The notes below the pieces were generated by a model. The model was not told the origin of the DNA. It searched no databases and saw only the letters and a list, made by a program, of their open reading frames with translations. The translations under genes were made by a program, and so were the position numbers. A DNA stretch of 64,000 bases from Pammene aurita (Eukaryota > Arthropoda > Insecta > Lepidoptera > Tortricidae): contig OX352305.1 of assembly GCA_947086415.1 (NCBI GenBank), forward strand, positions 8,486,211-8,550,210, in the 5' to 3' direction. Shown here piece by piece: positions 44,137 through 56,534 of the stretch (its first letter is position 1; the number at the start of each line of letters is the position of its first letter).

Positions 44137-47100
44137 TTGTTTTAAATTGCATTACGAGACTACTCTAATTTTCGCAGAAACAAAAATGTTATGGAAACAG
44201 TTGTTGCCATGAGTTTAATAAATATAAGTTTTTCCGCAGTCGTCGTGTATAAAATCCGGATTTCACAGAAATTCTAGAAATATTTTAGAAATTCAGCAAA
44301 GGACACTTAACTACCTAAGAAGTGTCAGAAAGGTTCCGACCGGCCGACGCCCACGGCCGCATTATATTAGATTAAATCCACTTAGCGCCTGCTATAATAG
44401 GTGTAGCTAAGTTATTTTACGGTCGCTTTGAAGTTAAATTCAAGTAAAGGAGCTAATTTTAACTTCAACTTACCGTTAATGTTAATAAAGGTACTTAATG
44501 TTAATTCTAAGCATTAACGTTTCTAATAATAGTAATAATAGTTCCTAAATAGGTCTAAATGGACTTTAAATATGTTACTTAATGAGATAATGAGTTATGA
44601 TATGGTTAATTAAACCAATAAGTATTAAAAACATTGTTATTGTGTAGGTACTCGGACCTAAATTACCTAATGAGAAATGTCATCATGATTTTGCAGGAAT
44701 TTTTTTATCTTTATTCTTTAATTTACTTTTTGGGGAAAATATCCCCCTTTGTCGATATGGAGTTATTAGTACTTCCTAAAACTACACACTATCTATTAGT
44801 AAAATGATGAAGTCTCTATGTGTACCGACCAGGGCATAGGGTAAAATAATATAATCTGTATTTGTATTTGTATTTTGTATTTGTTATTTCCGTATTTTAC
44901 TAACATAGGTTTAAGCGTCTTGTTTAGGTTAAGTTTTGTAGGTATAAGTTTAACACACATTATGGATTTTTAAAATCTGAAATAAATAATTTTTATTTTT
45001 ATTTATTTATTTATAGTAGCAGTTGTAACTAAACGTATTCCCAGCCAGTCCCAAATAGATTGCTGTCACTTGAGCCTAGCACTTGAACTTAGCAACAAGA
45101 ACAATACGAAACTTACGGTATGTGAAACAACATTTGATATCAAGTCCCCTTGTCGGTTTATTATGGTTAACATTTTTCAATTTAAGATGTGATCACAAAC
45201 TTTATTTCAGTAGTAATAGGGTTTATTTTCACTTGCATTTTATATATCAACTCTCAAATGAGCAAAGGAATGTGACGATCGCCGCGTATGGCAAATTTAA
45301 AAACGTTGTTGGTGCCTGTGCAATAGTAATTTTGCTAATGTTCCAACTAAAAGATTTTGTATTGGTTTGTTGGTAATCGCCGCGCACTCCTTGCACCCCC
45401 GTGTAATTTTTTTTAGGTTCAATGTCGTATATATTGTGGATTGAATGACTCTTACATGACCTTATATAATATACTATGTGGCTAAGCATGTGTGGGTGTA
45501 GCACACACTATTTTTTATTTATCGTATGGCTACATGTAACTGGATATAGATACACATTTTTTATCTGGGGTAGTGTAGTAGTGGGAAAGTAGATGATCAA
45601 GAAAATCCTGCGAGTGCCGGGAGGTCCAGATGGGATAGTGCAGCTGCGAAGTTTGTTACTCTTTTAGCACCACCCAGGGATCACGTGTAGGGTTGTATAA
45701 GGTGTTTCCTACGAACGCAGAGTAACATTGATCCCCTAGCACACACCACACCCGGGTAAAGACGGCCCTGGTGCCGACCAAGTCAACAAAGTGGGACCGT
45801 TCACTAAAGTCTTCCATATTTGTTTCTGAATTTCCTGTTACCTACATGTGCAATCAATATTTTGTCCTTCTACTTGTTCTGTTTACGTGTACTGTATTTC
45901 TTAAATATAAATATTAGATTATTTGACCTTCCCTTACAAATTCTTCAATGCTATAAATAATTATAGATATGTGGTCATTGTTAGATTTAGGTCTACAATA
46001 AACACTTGCAATGATGCATCCCCATTTGACCCATAGAGAATGGATTATGTAAAATGTAAATCGGCATGAATAAATTGAACACGTTAACAACGTTCTATTG
46101 ATGTTATTTCAATGTAGGTCCATTAGCTTTGGCGTCATACTCAAGATTTCTTATATTTGGTTGGCGACTTCCTTTCGACGTCGTTATAAACCATGCTTTT
46201 GAATGAAACCTAGTATTCCTAGTAGTTATTAAGAAACTATATAATTTATTGTTAATTTGTATTTAAGACAATAGTACTAATCTTTACAGTACAGTACGGG
46301 CATGTCAACGACCGTAAACAAACCGTACCACCCAACACCAAAATTGCCAAATTCATGTAAAGTTCAACAGGCCACGTAAACATTACCAAGTGTGGTACAA
46401 ACGGACCGAATCGATTGTGCACAAACAGCAATCGCTTCATGAAAGGCAAAAAGCTGCATTACGTAAGCAGCTTTCTTGTGTAACCGGTGAAAGAGCCTTC
46501 CCACCACTGCATGTTGCAACGGCCGCCAGTCGACGCCGCGCCGCGCGCCGCATCGCTTGCTGGCAACCAAGGCTTTATTGTTGTGATCTGGCTGTGAGTT
46601 CGATATGATTGTGTTGGTTGGTTTAGTGTGTTTTCATTTTGAAATCTCGAGCAGAATTCATTCATGGTAAAACACCCGTAAAGTGTCGCTTAAGGAATAA
46701 GAAGTCTATTACGTTGAGGCTTGTATTCGGCCTCCGTTGTAGATAATGCTACCTTCGGTACAGTATCTGGAAAAGTTTTAACGTTTTCGGTGAAGTTAAT
46801 GACCGTGACCGAATTAATCCGGCCTTCGGGTTAAATAAATATGTTTGTTATCACTTATCAAACACGCGTGTTATGTAATGTTACGCTAACGGAGAAAGTA
46901 CCATAATGCAATTGCATAAAGACGATAATGTTACGGCGGCTGCTTCGGACAATAGGCGCGATGCAATTATCGTAATAATCCTAACTTATTTTGTAATGCC
47001 AGACCGCAGTGCAGCGCGAAACTTGCAACAATAGCAGATTGTGGAAATACGAGAATTCTATACAACATGCCGAGCTACAATAAGAGCTTTTAACCAAATG

Positions 47101-47499
47101 ACACTGGCGAAGCGCTGTATATTAAACATGTTGATGTTGTTATTAACGGAATAATATGTTTAGCATACAGTTACATACTGTTACCTACTCTAACGTCGAC
47201 CATCTTCACTAAAACATCGGCTACCCAAGTTTCATAGTAAACGAAGTAGCCGTTATTAGGAGGATGGCTTAGGTCTGTTATGGTATTTTTATTGTGACAC
47301 AATCTGAATAAGGACAGAGATCTATAAGGCAGATTTTTTATTTATCAGTTTTTACTGGTTTTTTGTTTTGATTGTGTAAATTAAATAAGCTATTATCAAA
47401 TATTTAAATTTAATACGCGTAGAAGCCTTACTTAACCAAGTAATTAAATTAAAGATTTATTAATTACATTAAATTATAAGACATAAATTAAATATTAAA
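44137..47499. other. No gene recognised
   Basis: Mostly AT-rich, with short (TTTTA)n tracts near 44990-45010. A somewhat GC-richer stretch at 45600-45800 and a block at 46500-46570 (GCCGCCAGTCGACGCCGCGC) are unassigned; the latter could be a regulatory or first-exon region but has no supported frame. Confidence 0.35.
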
Positions 47500-47569
47500 T
47501 ACGAATCTAAACAACTTGAAAATAAAATAATTCTTAACTTATAAAATAAATCGAATCTACAAGAAACCC

Positions 47570-47875
47570 ACTCCGAGCTGCTCCCGGTGCAAAGGTGCCC
47601 ATCACGCTCGCTGCGTGTCCGCGTTGGATCGCGATGGGCCGTTGCAGTAGGAACGACCCAGAGCGGGGGTCAAGACCCCTCTGCTGCAGGCGGCGACCCA
47701 ACTCCCGAAGGAAAACCTTTCCCTCCGCGCACTAGCACCCTGATGTCTACCGCCAGAGGGACAAAGAGATATGCCGAGGGCAGCATATTTGTCCTTTTTA
47801 AGGGACGCCGCATGCTCAGCGGCTGCTCCTGCTGACCGCATAGTGCGGCTGAGGTGGGAGGCAGCAAAAGTGCTG
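47570..47875. repeat. Repeat block shared with 10.34 kb
   Basis: GCTCCCGGTGCAAAGGTGCC and CATCACGCTCGCTGCGTG match the segment at 10337-10405. The rest (to 47875) is GC-rich, open in several frames on both strands, and probably belongs to the same dispersed repeat. Confidence 0.45.
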
Positions 47876-48509
47876 ACGCATGTAAATGAATTATTTAAAT
47901 GAATAATTGTTACTGAAATCGAGAAACTGAAGACGATCCGGAACCTTCTTAACTGGACATGTAAATATCCTCATGGACCGCCATTGGACTGTTTCGTATA
48001 AAGCTAACACACAAGCAAACATACCAAGTTGCTATACAAAACAAAAAGTAATAAGATAGTCTATGATCTTTGCGTTTTACAGCGTTCTTCCATTGCGTAG
48101 TGTTCTGTTGACATGGTTTATTTACGCGATGTGTGCCGGTGATCTCGATGCCTGACGGTCATTATGTGACGCAATTTAGTAGAACTCCTCTTTTCAAAAC
48201 AACTTAACTTACCTAACGACCAATACTTGCATAAGACATTGGAAACGGTAACGAAAAAACGAAACGGACCAACGACAATAATTTTAGTATTGAAATAGAC
48301 TTTGGAGATACCATATACAATTTTAATGCTATCGGTCATTAGCGGTTCAATCAGGATATAACTGTAATCAGGGTATAATGAAGTATTTTGTCACGCAATT
48401 CGTTTTCATTCCTTTGTGGCTTCAGTTTTATAGTTTCTTATCGCGTTATTTCAATCCTATTAATGTAATGACTCATTTTTCGTACTGGGACCGGAAAACC
48501 CCTCTATTT

Positions 48510-48740
48510 GATGAATCTTTTTGATAGGGTAACCCTATTAAATGGTTGTCCAATGACCCTTGGGGTAACCCTATTGTTAGGATAACCGTTTTGAACAAGG
48601 TTAACCATATTCAATGTGGTTTCCCTGTCGAATGTCTTAACATTAGACATTGAACGAGGGTTTTTGATTTCGGTAAGCGCTTACCTTTGGGTAAGTCAAC
48701 GATGTGCTTACCAAATTGCTATCAATTAGCGGGAAACCCT
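48510..48740. repeat. Cluster of GGGTAACCCTATT-like words
   Basis: GGGTAACCCTATTAAATGG, GGGGTAACCCTATTGTTAGG, GATAACCG, GGTTAACCATATT and GGTAAGCGCTTACC occur within about 200 bp, many of them self-complementary. A degenerate tandem origin is likely. Confidence 0.45.
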
Positions 48741-50187
48741 ATGGTTTTTTTAAACAACGCTATCAAATACTCCTTTATTGGTTTAGTATGACGCGCTGTA
48801 CGCGATACTCATGCTACATTACAAATGAATACAGAAAGTAATGGCATGGCAGCCATTTTTTCTCTGTCACAATTTTGATTCTGTGCCAAATAACATAAAA
48901 CTGCCGTTCAATGTTTTTTGCCTGTACCTAATAACAAAGATGAAATCAGACAGAAACAACTACTTATTCCGAATTTGTTATCGTTTTTGTATTTAGGTTC
49001 GTCCATAGACTATGCACTGAATAAGACAAGGTACTGAATATGTACTTTATCGCCATGACAATAGAGGCGTTGTTCAGATATTTGTGACCAACTTGGCTGT
49101 CTCTTATAGATCTTATAGACATGCTTAAAGCTTTTTGAAGTATTTCCGTCCACGCAGAACGAACTCATACATTGCTAGAATACAATAAGCTGTATTTTCA
49201 TGTACCTAATATAAAGAATCATTATTCAATTTTTTTTTGTTAGGTATCGTTTCGAACTGCTTCATATAAAATATGCTGTTAACAAAGCAATCATCGAGGC
49301 ATCTAGCCTTGGAACGTTTACAATTTGATGAAATCAATATTCGATAATCTATAAGCTAGAAATTCAATCTGTATCGTGCCCTTGACTTCCATAAGGCCTC
49401 TGCTAAAAGGAAAATTTATACTTTTTGTTATTGCTATCTTCGGTAATTATAAAGAGAATGATCTTGAATTGAAATTAATTCCCAACCCAATAGGAAAATA
49501 GACACGTAGAGTTTATTTCAAGTCAACAAACACTTTCCAACGTAGTAAAATTGCAGTATCTTCTACATGAACAATAATATGTTGGGTTAATAATTTGATG
49601 GAAGGGATCCAAAGCATGCACATATTGCACAATTGCACTTCTTCACTTTTCAAAGTTGATGCTATGTAGAAAGTAGAACCTGTTATAATTGCCAAACTGC
49701 GGTAGCCCGAAGAAGACATGAAATTAAGTCTTCTCTATATGTATAATTTGGCCAGGGACTGTCTCACTTCGAGCATAGACGGAGAGAATCATACTGTTTC
49801 TTTCTTACTCTAGTACACTTACCACTAAAAAAGGGATGAGTAATAGCTTCTACTGTTACAGCGGTTTTTGGCTTACCAGGATATATTTCATTTAAGGTGG
49901 AGTGTATAGGCAGATGTGTAGCTAAGCAGTATTTGCACTGTAAGTATAGCTCAGGTGTCCTTCGCAAGGAATACCAAGTAGCCGCGTATATCGCAATGTT
50001 TCCAGTCGAGGCGGCCTCGCTTGGTTTACCTAGGAGGTACCTACCGGTCGTACAGTATCGCCCGATAATATATCAGTATATCAACTTTATGTCAAAAAAT
50101 GTGAGTAAAAACATGTTAGTACATACCTGCCTGCGTTGGTCTCTCATTCCCATTTTCTCAAACTGCCAATTGGGTACTTTCCTGGGT
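48741..50187. other. No gene recognised
   Basis: Frames at 49764-49967 (minus) and 49897-50289 (plus) overlap and have no family match. Otherwise AT-rich. Confidence 0.35.
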
Positions 50188-50456
50188 AAAAAAAATATAA
50201 TTTTATTCAGTCCGTCAGTTAGATTATCAAAAAATATTGGACACGTATTTTTTATTTTGTCAATCAAACAAAAATTGGTGAAGATATAGCCCGTTAAAGT
50301 TCCGCGTGACGTCACATTATACTAAAAAGAGTACTGAAATGTGACGTCACGCGGAACTTTAACAGGCTATATCTTCACCAATTTTTGTTTGAAAATCAAA
50401 AACACGTGTCCAATATTTTTTGATAATCTAACTGACGGACTAAATATATTTTTTTA
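50188..50456. mobile_element. Foldback MITE with arms of about 120 bp
   Basis: The arms meet around a 19-nt loop (50319-50337). The inner stem is AAAGTTCCGCGTGACGTCAC and its complement; further out AAAAATTGGTGAAGATATAG and GTCCGTCAGTTAGATTATC are mirrored. Arms are nearly identical, with a few substitutions and a small length difference near the middle. No coding frame. Confidence 0.85.
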
Positions 50457-50568
50457 GGAATTGTGTACCTTATGTTTAATGTACATTTTATGAGATTGAC
50501 AACTCAGTACCAAAGCAATGGCAATTTTTTTATTATTTTAATGAAAAAATGATTAAAATGTGCTATTG

Positions 50569-50694
50569 TTTTGGTAAAGGTACCATTTGGAGGTCGGCGC
50601 TTACGTCGAACGTTGAGTACGTTGTACAGATTAAATGTTGTATTGTATTCGAGCAATGAAAGAGTTACCGCTCCAAATGGTACCTTTACCAAAA
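50569..50694. mobile_element. 126-bp MITE with 24-bp perfect inverted ends
   Basis: It starts TTTTGGTAAAGGTACCATTT and ends with the exact complement AAATGGTACCTTTACCAAAA, extended by GGAG/CTCC inside. It lies about 110 bp from the foldback MITE and 25 bp from a repeat R fragment. Confidence 0.85.
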
Positions 50695-50718
50695 AATTGA
50701 AACAAATTTACTTTAAAA

Positions 50719-50815
50719 TACCACGACGGTGGCAAACAAGCATACGGCCCGCCTGATGGAGTATGGACGCCTATAACTCCAGAGGATTCACATGTTCGTT
50801 GCCTACCCTTTAAGA
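50719..50815. repeat. Dispersed repeat family R, fragment
   Basis: CCACGACGGTGGCAAACAAG, CATACGGCCCGCCTGATGGA, ACTCCAGAGGATTCACATGT and TGCCTACCCTTTAAG, same orientation as copy 1. Confidence 0.65.
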
Positions 50816-51095
50816 AACTATTTACACTCCTTTTTTGAATAACCTCATACTGTTAAATTGCAAAGATTTTTAAATTAAAATGCCGCCTTCAGTTTAATGA
50901 TAATAGTACATCTTTACAAATACTTTAAAAAGCCATTCTTATGAACACTTCAAATCGGCCAGCACGATTTCTCGAAACGTGACTACGGTCAGATTACACG
51001 CGACCTTTTCAATTGAACAATTCAATATGACACTCAAATAAAGTATTCACAATTCTTATTGAGCACGCCTTATTACGATAAGTCTTTGTTAACTT

Positions 51096-51440
51096 TTCTG
51101 CACATCATCTTCCTAGCGTTTGTCCCGGCTTTTCTGCCAATTCTGCCACAGCTCAATAGAGCCTGGGCTCCGCTCGGAAACTTGATTCCAGGAATTGGTA
51201 TAAGCCTTAGTTTTTTTACGAAAACGACTGCCATATTTACCCTTTGGGTTGGAATGTCAGAGGGTAAACTAAGCTTTATTGGGATTAAGTTCGATTTCCT
51301 CGCGATGTTTTCCTTCAAAAGCGACTAGCAAAAGTATCAAATGATACTTCGTGGGTACATAAGTTCGGTACAAACCGGGATTCCAACCCGCGATCATCGG
51401 ATTAAAAGTAGCCTGCCAGTATTTCTGCCCCAAGCGCTTT
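51096..51440 (-). mobile_element. tRNA-derived SINE (family 2), minus strand
   Basis: In reverse complement it has the B-box-like CGCGGGTTGGAATCCCGG, AACTTATGTACCCACGAAGT, AAAACATCGCGAGGAAATCG, a GGCAGTCGTTTTCGTAAAAA segment, GAGCGGAGCCCAGGCTCTAT and ends GGGACAAACGCTAGGAAGAT. It is nearly full length and more diverged than the copy at 42.75 kb. Confidence 0.8.
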
Positions 51441-52261
51441 TCAGTACACGTTCAGTCTATTTGGAGACGAATGTTTAATTATTTATGAATTATATAGCAT
51501 CAGTATTGTGTTAATGATTTTATAAAATAATTCTAAGTATGAATGTTAGGTAAGTATAAGTAGAATTAAAAAGTTTAAAAATCCGACTGCAGTGCGACTT
51601 TGCAAGCGATTTTTGTCACCATTTTGTTTTTTATTATGCCCCAAGTCACTCTTCATCTTTTGTACCTATTGTATTTGTTATTATTGTTCATTAAAGTTTG
51701 AAATAAATAATAAATAAATACATATAACCTTCCTTTGTCAATCGGTTAATAAAATGCAATAACAAATCAATATCAATATTCCGGATATTCCCGTGAACGA
51801 GATCAGCGATAGACGGCACAGGAGACGAATCACGTTCATATGAACATTCTAATTTGTCATCAAGGCTGGGCGTGCTTCGATCAACATTTGACAGATCGCT
51901 CTTATGAGAAAATATGGTATTGTTAGCTCACACGGCTTCAACAATTATTATTGATCAAATTGATGCCGGCAACTCTATTAACGGTATGTGTAAAAACTAC
52001 ACTGCATCTTTGTAGAATATTGTTATGTGTAGAATATTGAAAGATAAAAAAACAGTTACCATAATTATGGTGCTTTTACACACAACTTAGTTTACTTCCT
52101 GTACGTTCTTCACTTATTACGTTTAAAAGCATGCAGTTTCGAAAAACAGGCATGCAGGAACTTTACAAACAATATCTTACGCAGATTCTTGTTATTTTCC
52201 CTGTTGTTTTGAGACTTTTGAGTGCTAAAACTTTACAAAATTTTCCAAGTATATACCACAA
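51441..52261. other. No gene recognised
   Basis: AT-rich, with an (AATA)n tract near 51700-51720. Confidence 0.4.
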
Positions 52262-52628
52262 CAAGCCTTTTCCCGCGGCTTCGCCCGCGTACTATAAGTA
52301 CTCAAAAAGGATACGATACGCATGTTGATATTCGGACTTTGTGACCACATTTGCCCCTTTTAGGGGATGAATTTTCAAAAAACCTGAAACACGTGTTAAC
52401 TCATTTATCGTTAGGAATACTCCTGTGAAGTTTCGAATAAAATAATCTAACAAATCTTGATTCGTCATACAAACTTTGGACCCCCATTTTACCCCCTTAG
52501 GGGGTGAATTTTGAAAAATCCTTTCTTAGTGCACCCCTAGACCTTGTAAGGAACCTACGTGCCAAATTTGGAATCTCTAGAACCAGCGGTTTGGGCTGTG
52601 CGTTGATATGTCAGTCAGTCAGTCAGTT
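52262..52628 (+). repeat. Dispersed repeat with CCCGCGGCTTCGCCCGCG start and (GTCA)n tail
   Basis: It contains CGGCTTCGCCCGCGTACTAT, TTTAGGGGATGAATTTTC, CCCCTTAGGGGGTGAATTTT, and ends GCTGTGCGTTGATATGTCAG followed by GTCAGTCAGTCAGT. I know this as an abundant lepidopteran retroelement end. No protein frame. Confidence 0.65.
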
Positions 52629-53530
52629 TCTTCTTTTATATTACCACAATTTATTAATAACAAGTTAATCGACATTACTAGCATCGGATTGGTTGTAGTT
52701 CCGAGAATTAATAAACAGGCAAACGGCCTATGTGGTTTTCCCGAGGTTATATTCTTAAACGTCTCTTGTCTCGTCTTTGTAACGAAATCGCCTTTCCATA
52801 GGTTTGGAAAGTACCGTGTGTGAAGTTACGTGGCTGCCAAGCGGAATTATTATCCGGAAAACTCTCGTGTTTTTACTCTTTCGGTAATATTTGCCGTCTG
52901 GTTTGATTGCTTTACTAGGGGTCAGCTTATTTCCTAATATATCCGGAAATGTTGTGATCACCAGGGTATTATACAGATGTGACAGGATTTTATCACGTAC
53001 ACAATTTAAGCAATATCAGCTCCTAAAGGACTTTGGAAATGCTAAAATAAACTTCATTAACTTGCATTATTTTCAACTTGCATTTAATTTTAACCAAGAT
53101 AATTAACAATATCGCCTCCACATATCAAGTTTGTTAACATAATAATTTAAATTAAACTCCTAAATAAAAACATTACCTATATAATATATATGACGATGCG
53201 TCACAATAAAAACATTACCTATATAACGATGCGTCACAATACAGTACATCCGTATTCCGCTGATTATAAATGCAAGACGTACAGTTACAATTTACTAAAT
53301 GACACACCCCGGGTCACTGCCGTTTCTGCCGCATCACAGTCAGTAGGGTTGCGTCAATCGCTAACTATATATTTTATTATAGATTGTTTAAGAAACAATC
53401 AAGGTAGTTTAGTGATTCAGAGATGCTACTTTCGACAGGTCTTACAGACTTTCTCGGAACTAGTCGGCACTTAGGGACGATATTGTACTATCAAGGAAAG
53501 CATTGTAAAAAAAACTCTAAATACATACAG
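52629..53530. other. No gene recognised; short duplication at 53160-53240
   Basis: AATAAAAACATTACCTATAT and GACGATGCGTCACAAT are each repeated once in tandem. No gene. Confidence 0.4.
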
Positions 53531-53535
53531 GATGT

Positions 53536-54119
53536 AACAAAAATACTGTGATCCGTTTAAGGGAGGAAGAAAAAGTAGGTGAAAAATTTTTTGAACGCAG
53601 AAAAAAAAATTGTATGGGGCACGTCGTCCCAGTCGGTTAACAAAATATTTCGAGGAAAAAAAAATATTTTCACCTCAGCAGCTCGAATAAACCTACTTCC
53701 CTGCGAATACACAGTGACGAAAGTGGCACTTTCGTCACTCCCTGGAGTCACGGAAGTCACTCCAGGGAGTGAAATAAAGTAGTTTTTTAATTTAGCGAAG
53801 GCCATGAACTGCCACTTCATATTTCGGGGTCTATTACAAATTCGAAATACATATTTTAACCTTTAATATGTTCTCACTACTGAGGTGAAAAGTTGTATGT
53901 GTCACACGAGAGCAAAGTTATTTTGAATCTCGTGTTTTTGAGTCCCTCGCTACGCTCAAGATACTAACTTAGAAGCTTTCGCTTACTCGGGACTCAAAAT
54001 CAACACTCGCAAGAAAAACCAACTTTCCTCTCTTGTTGCACAAATAACTTTTTCTTAGTTTTTCATAATTATAGTACGTTACCAAATACGCCCTTAAACG
54101 GATCACCAGTATTTTTGTC
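53536..54119. mobile_element. MITE with ACAAAAATACTG ends
   Basis: The left end ACAAAAATACTGTGATCCGT plus TTAAGGG and the right end CCCTTAAACGGATCACCAGT plus ATTTTTGT are inverted repeats of about 28 bp with one or two indels. The interior holds a local hairpin near 53735-53770 (CACTCCCTGGAGT / ACTCCAGGGAGTG) and CTCGCTACGCTC words. Length about 585 bp, non-coding. Confidence 0.75.
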
Positions 54120-54304
54120 ACACCAATGTGATTTATGAGGATTATAATATTGATGATAATGATGTTGTATGTATAGATAACTTTATTGACCAACACAATC
54201 TTATATCAAATCCACACACATTATTTTCTAGATTCCTGGAGTATACAGTTGAACTAAGTGTTAAGACTTTCGTTTAGTGAACGGTGTTCTGTGATGTGGT
54301 GACC

Positions 54305-54421
54305 ATGTCGTCAGTAGTGTGGGATTTGGTACCGGTCCGGTGCCGCTGGATCGAAACCCTGAGACATTGCGGCAAGACGCTCCTGCGCCGCCAACGCAAG
54401 ATCCTTAGACGTATCAAAAAG
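54305..54421 (+). CDS. Candidate first coding exon (possible alternative start of Fem-1 gene)
   Basis: ATG in the context GACCATG (A at -3) opens 39 codons that end KILRRIKK exactly at a donor AAG|GTAAAT, phase 0. An in-frame TGA at 54278 precedes it, so this ATG is the only start. The composition is clearly richer in GC and in Arg/Leu codons than the surroundings. The first downstream recognisable exon, Fem-1 at 62727, also begins in phase 0, and the end of this peptide (LRRIKK before VYLHSW) resembles the basic end of the usual Fem-1 first exon. The usual start of the family (AARDGK-like) is absent. It may therefore be an alternative N-terminus, the start of another gene, or chance. Confidence 0.35.
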
Positions 54422-56149
54422 GTAAATATTTGATAGGGTAAGAAAATATTTTTCTAGAATTGACAGAATTCCAAAATTCAAGATATTTATTTATGACGTA
54501 CACGATATTAAAGACGCATTGGTGCAGCACCACGAACTGGATCCTACTCAGCAAAATGCTACGAGTAGTTTGGATGCTAGTGCTGGTCTTCCGTAGGGCC
54601 CATTTGGTTTTGGTGGTTCCAAACAACAAGCTGATGTTGAACCTTCTTTCAAAAGTGACGTGTTGCTCTGCTCCTTTTTCAAGCGATTCCATATCATTAT
54701 TATTCCGTTCATATAATTAATTGCAACTGACCATTGCTGGCCATTTCTCATTATCATTATCCTGTGCTGAAACAGGCGCTGCACATGCAGTTAAAGCTTT
54801 GAGACATGCAATCATAGTTATATAGTAACTTCTCTTACTAGCTGTTTACTCTTCTACACTCTTAGCGGCACTTTTTTCATCTTTTGTAAGCAGACACATT
54901 TTTCGACTGTTGAATAAAATTGATACTCGGTTCGTGGAACATGGTTTACATGGTTCCAGTAATCATTTTAAAATTCAAGGTTTCCTTTTCTATTGTTTTA
55001 CTTGTGTTGTAATTTTGCCTTGGTTTTCAACTAAGCTAAAACGCGCTGTTGGCATGTGATCAACTAAACATTTGCATATATTGGAGTTTAAAATGTTTCT
55101 TTTTTTTTACCTCATAAATAAACGATGATGAACAAATGTATTTTTTCTTTTTTGACATATTCAATTGTGATACGATAGTGATAGCAGTGGCTAATGAATC
55201 CATTCAGTGGTTCCTAACAAATGTGTATATCTTCCGGTACTCAACAAAGGACTAGGTGATTATAGCTCTATACAGTTTTTGTGGCCAAAAGAAAAATCTC
55301 GCGTTAAACTATGTCTTAAATTGGATTTGTTTTAAAGGTAAATTTATGTTTTGCATAATCCATTTATATCTGCCCCGTTCTAATAATAATAATTAAAAGT
55401 TTTGTTTAGTTTGTACACATTTTGCGAAAAGCGGTAAATTACGTGGCGTGGAGACTAAATTACCAGTCAGCCGCTTTTACTATATTGTTGCTGAAAGTGA
55501 TGGGCCCATGAAGTGTGAATAATTTCAAATACTTTAAGTTCATATTGTTAGCAAATGCCGGGAAACAGACCCCGCGCTTGAAAACAATATCTGAGGATGC
55601 AACTAGAATTAAGGGTAAGATAAGACGTAATTTGTAAAAAGCCGCAAGCGTCCAGAAATGTTCTTTTATTTAACAGTGGGTTGCTTTGGGTTGACGTGTA
55701 GCTGATGCCGTGACACCGACAACCCTCAGTATGACATGATTTCTACTACTTGAAATCCCGAACTAACAATCATAATCCTACATTGGCATTGTTATCATCC
55801 AGTATCGTGTCTGCCTACCATTGCGCCGGTGCACGCTACATCGCGATGTTAGACCTTGCGCGCCGGATGCAATTATACTGCGCGTAGATGCGGCTGGTCT
55901 GCGTGCGCTTGGTCTGTTACTCTGTTATCGATTCGCAGTTCGTTGACTTCTACGATCATGTTTCTAATAATGTCGAGAACTATTTATGACGGAAAAGCTT
56001 CTCTTTTTTGCCTTGTTTCTGACATAACAGTGACAATGAAATGACTAATAGCGTTTTTTTATGTTTTATGCAAATTGGTAATTCGATTTACAATATTCGA
56101 GAACTATTGGCGAAAATTTTAGTAGGTACTTTCCTGTCTGTGATGTGTT
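54422..56149. other. No gene recognised (possible intron)
   Basis: AT-rich sequence with chance frames only. If the exon at 54305 is real this is its intron. Confidence 0.35.
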
Positions 56150-56328
56150 TGAGAGCCAGGAGCCCAATGCGCTGGTCTGATCAAATTCGCTCAGCTCTCA
56201 ACACTACCGTCCACGATGCTCTTCACTCGGCGACAGATAGAGGAAGATGGCGTCAGATCATCAGAGAGAAGCTGTTGAATGACCACGACCCTCAGTGATG
56301 AGGAAACCGACGCAAGGAGGGACTTATT
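56150..56328 (+). pseudogene. LINE C-terminal fragment
   Basis: The frame reads MRWSDQIRSAL and then DRGRWRQIIREKL, ending NDHDPQ-stop at about 56298. This is the ending of RTE-related proteins, followed by GAGGAAACCGACGCAAGGAG and a poly-T run. The fragment is 5'-truncated. Confidence 0.6.
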
Positions 56329-56534
56329 TTTTTTTTAATGCTAATTTTCATGAATCACAAGTTGCCTTTGGTGACCGAAACACTTTGACATTGAACCACG
56401 TGTTGCGACATAAAAGTAATTCACGCAGAGCACAACCCCGACAACAATAAGTTGTGAAACGCGAATGCTGCACGCATTGTTCCTGCGTATATTTAATTAC
56501 GGATCGCGTCGCGCGGGCGCAGTATCAGCATATC

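Noticed and set aside
49764..49967. Minus-strand frame with EAITHPFFS, reminiscent of the end of a kinase domain
   Set aside because: No other kinase motif or convincing exon borders; resemblance limited to a few residues.
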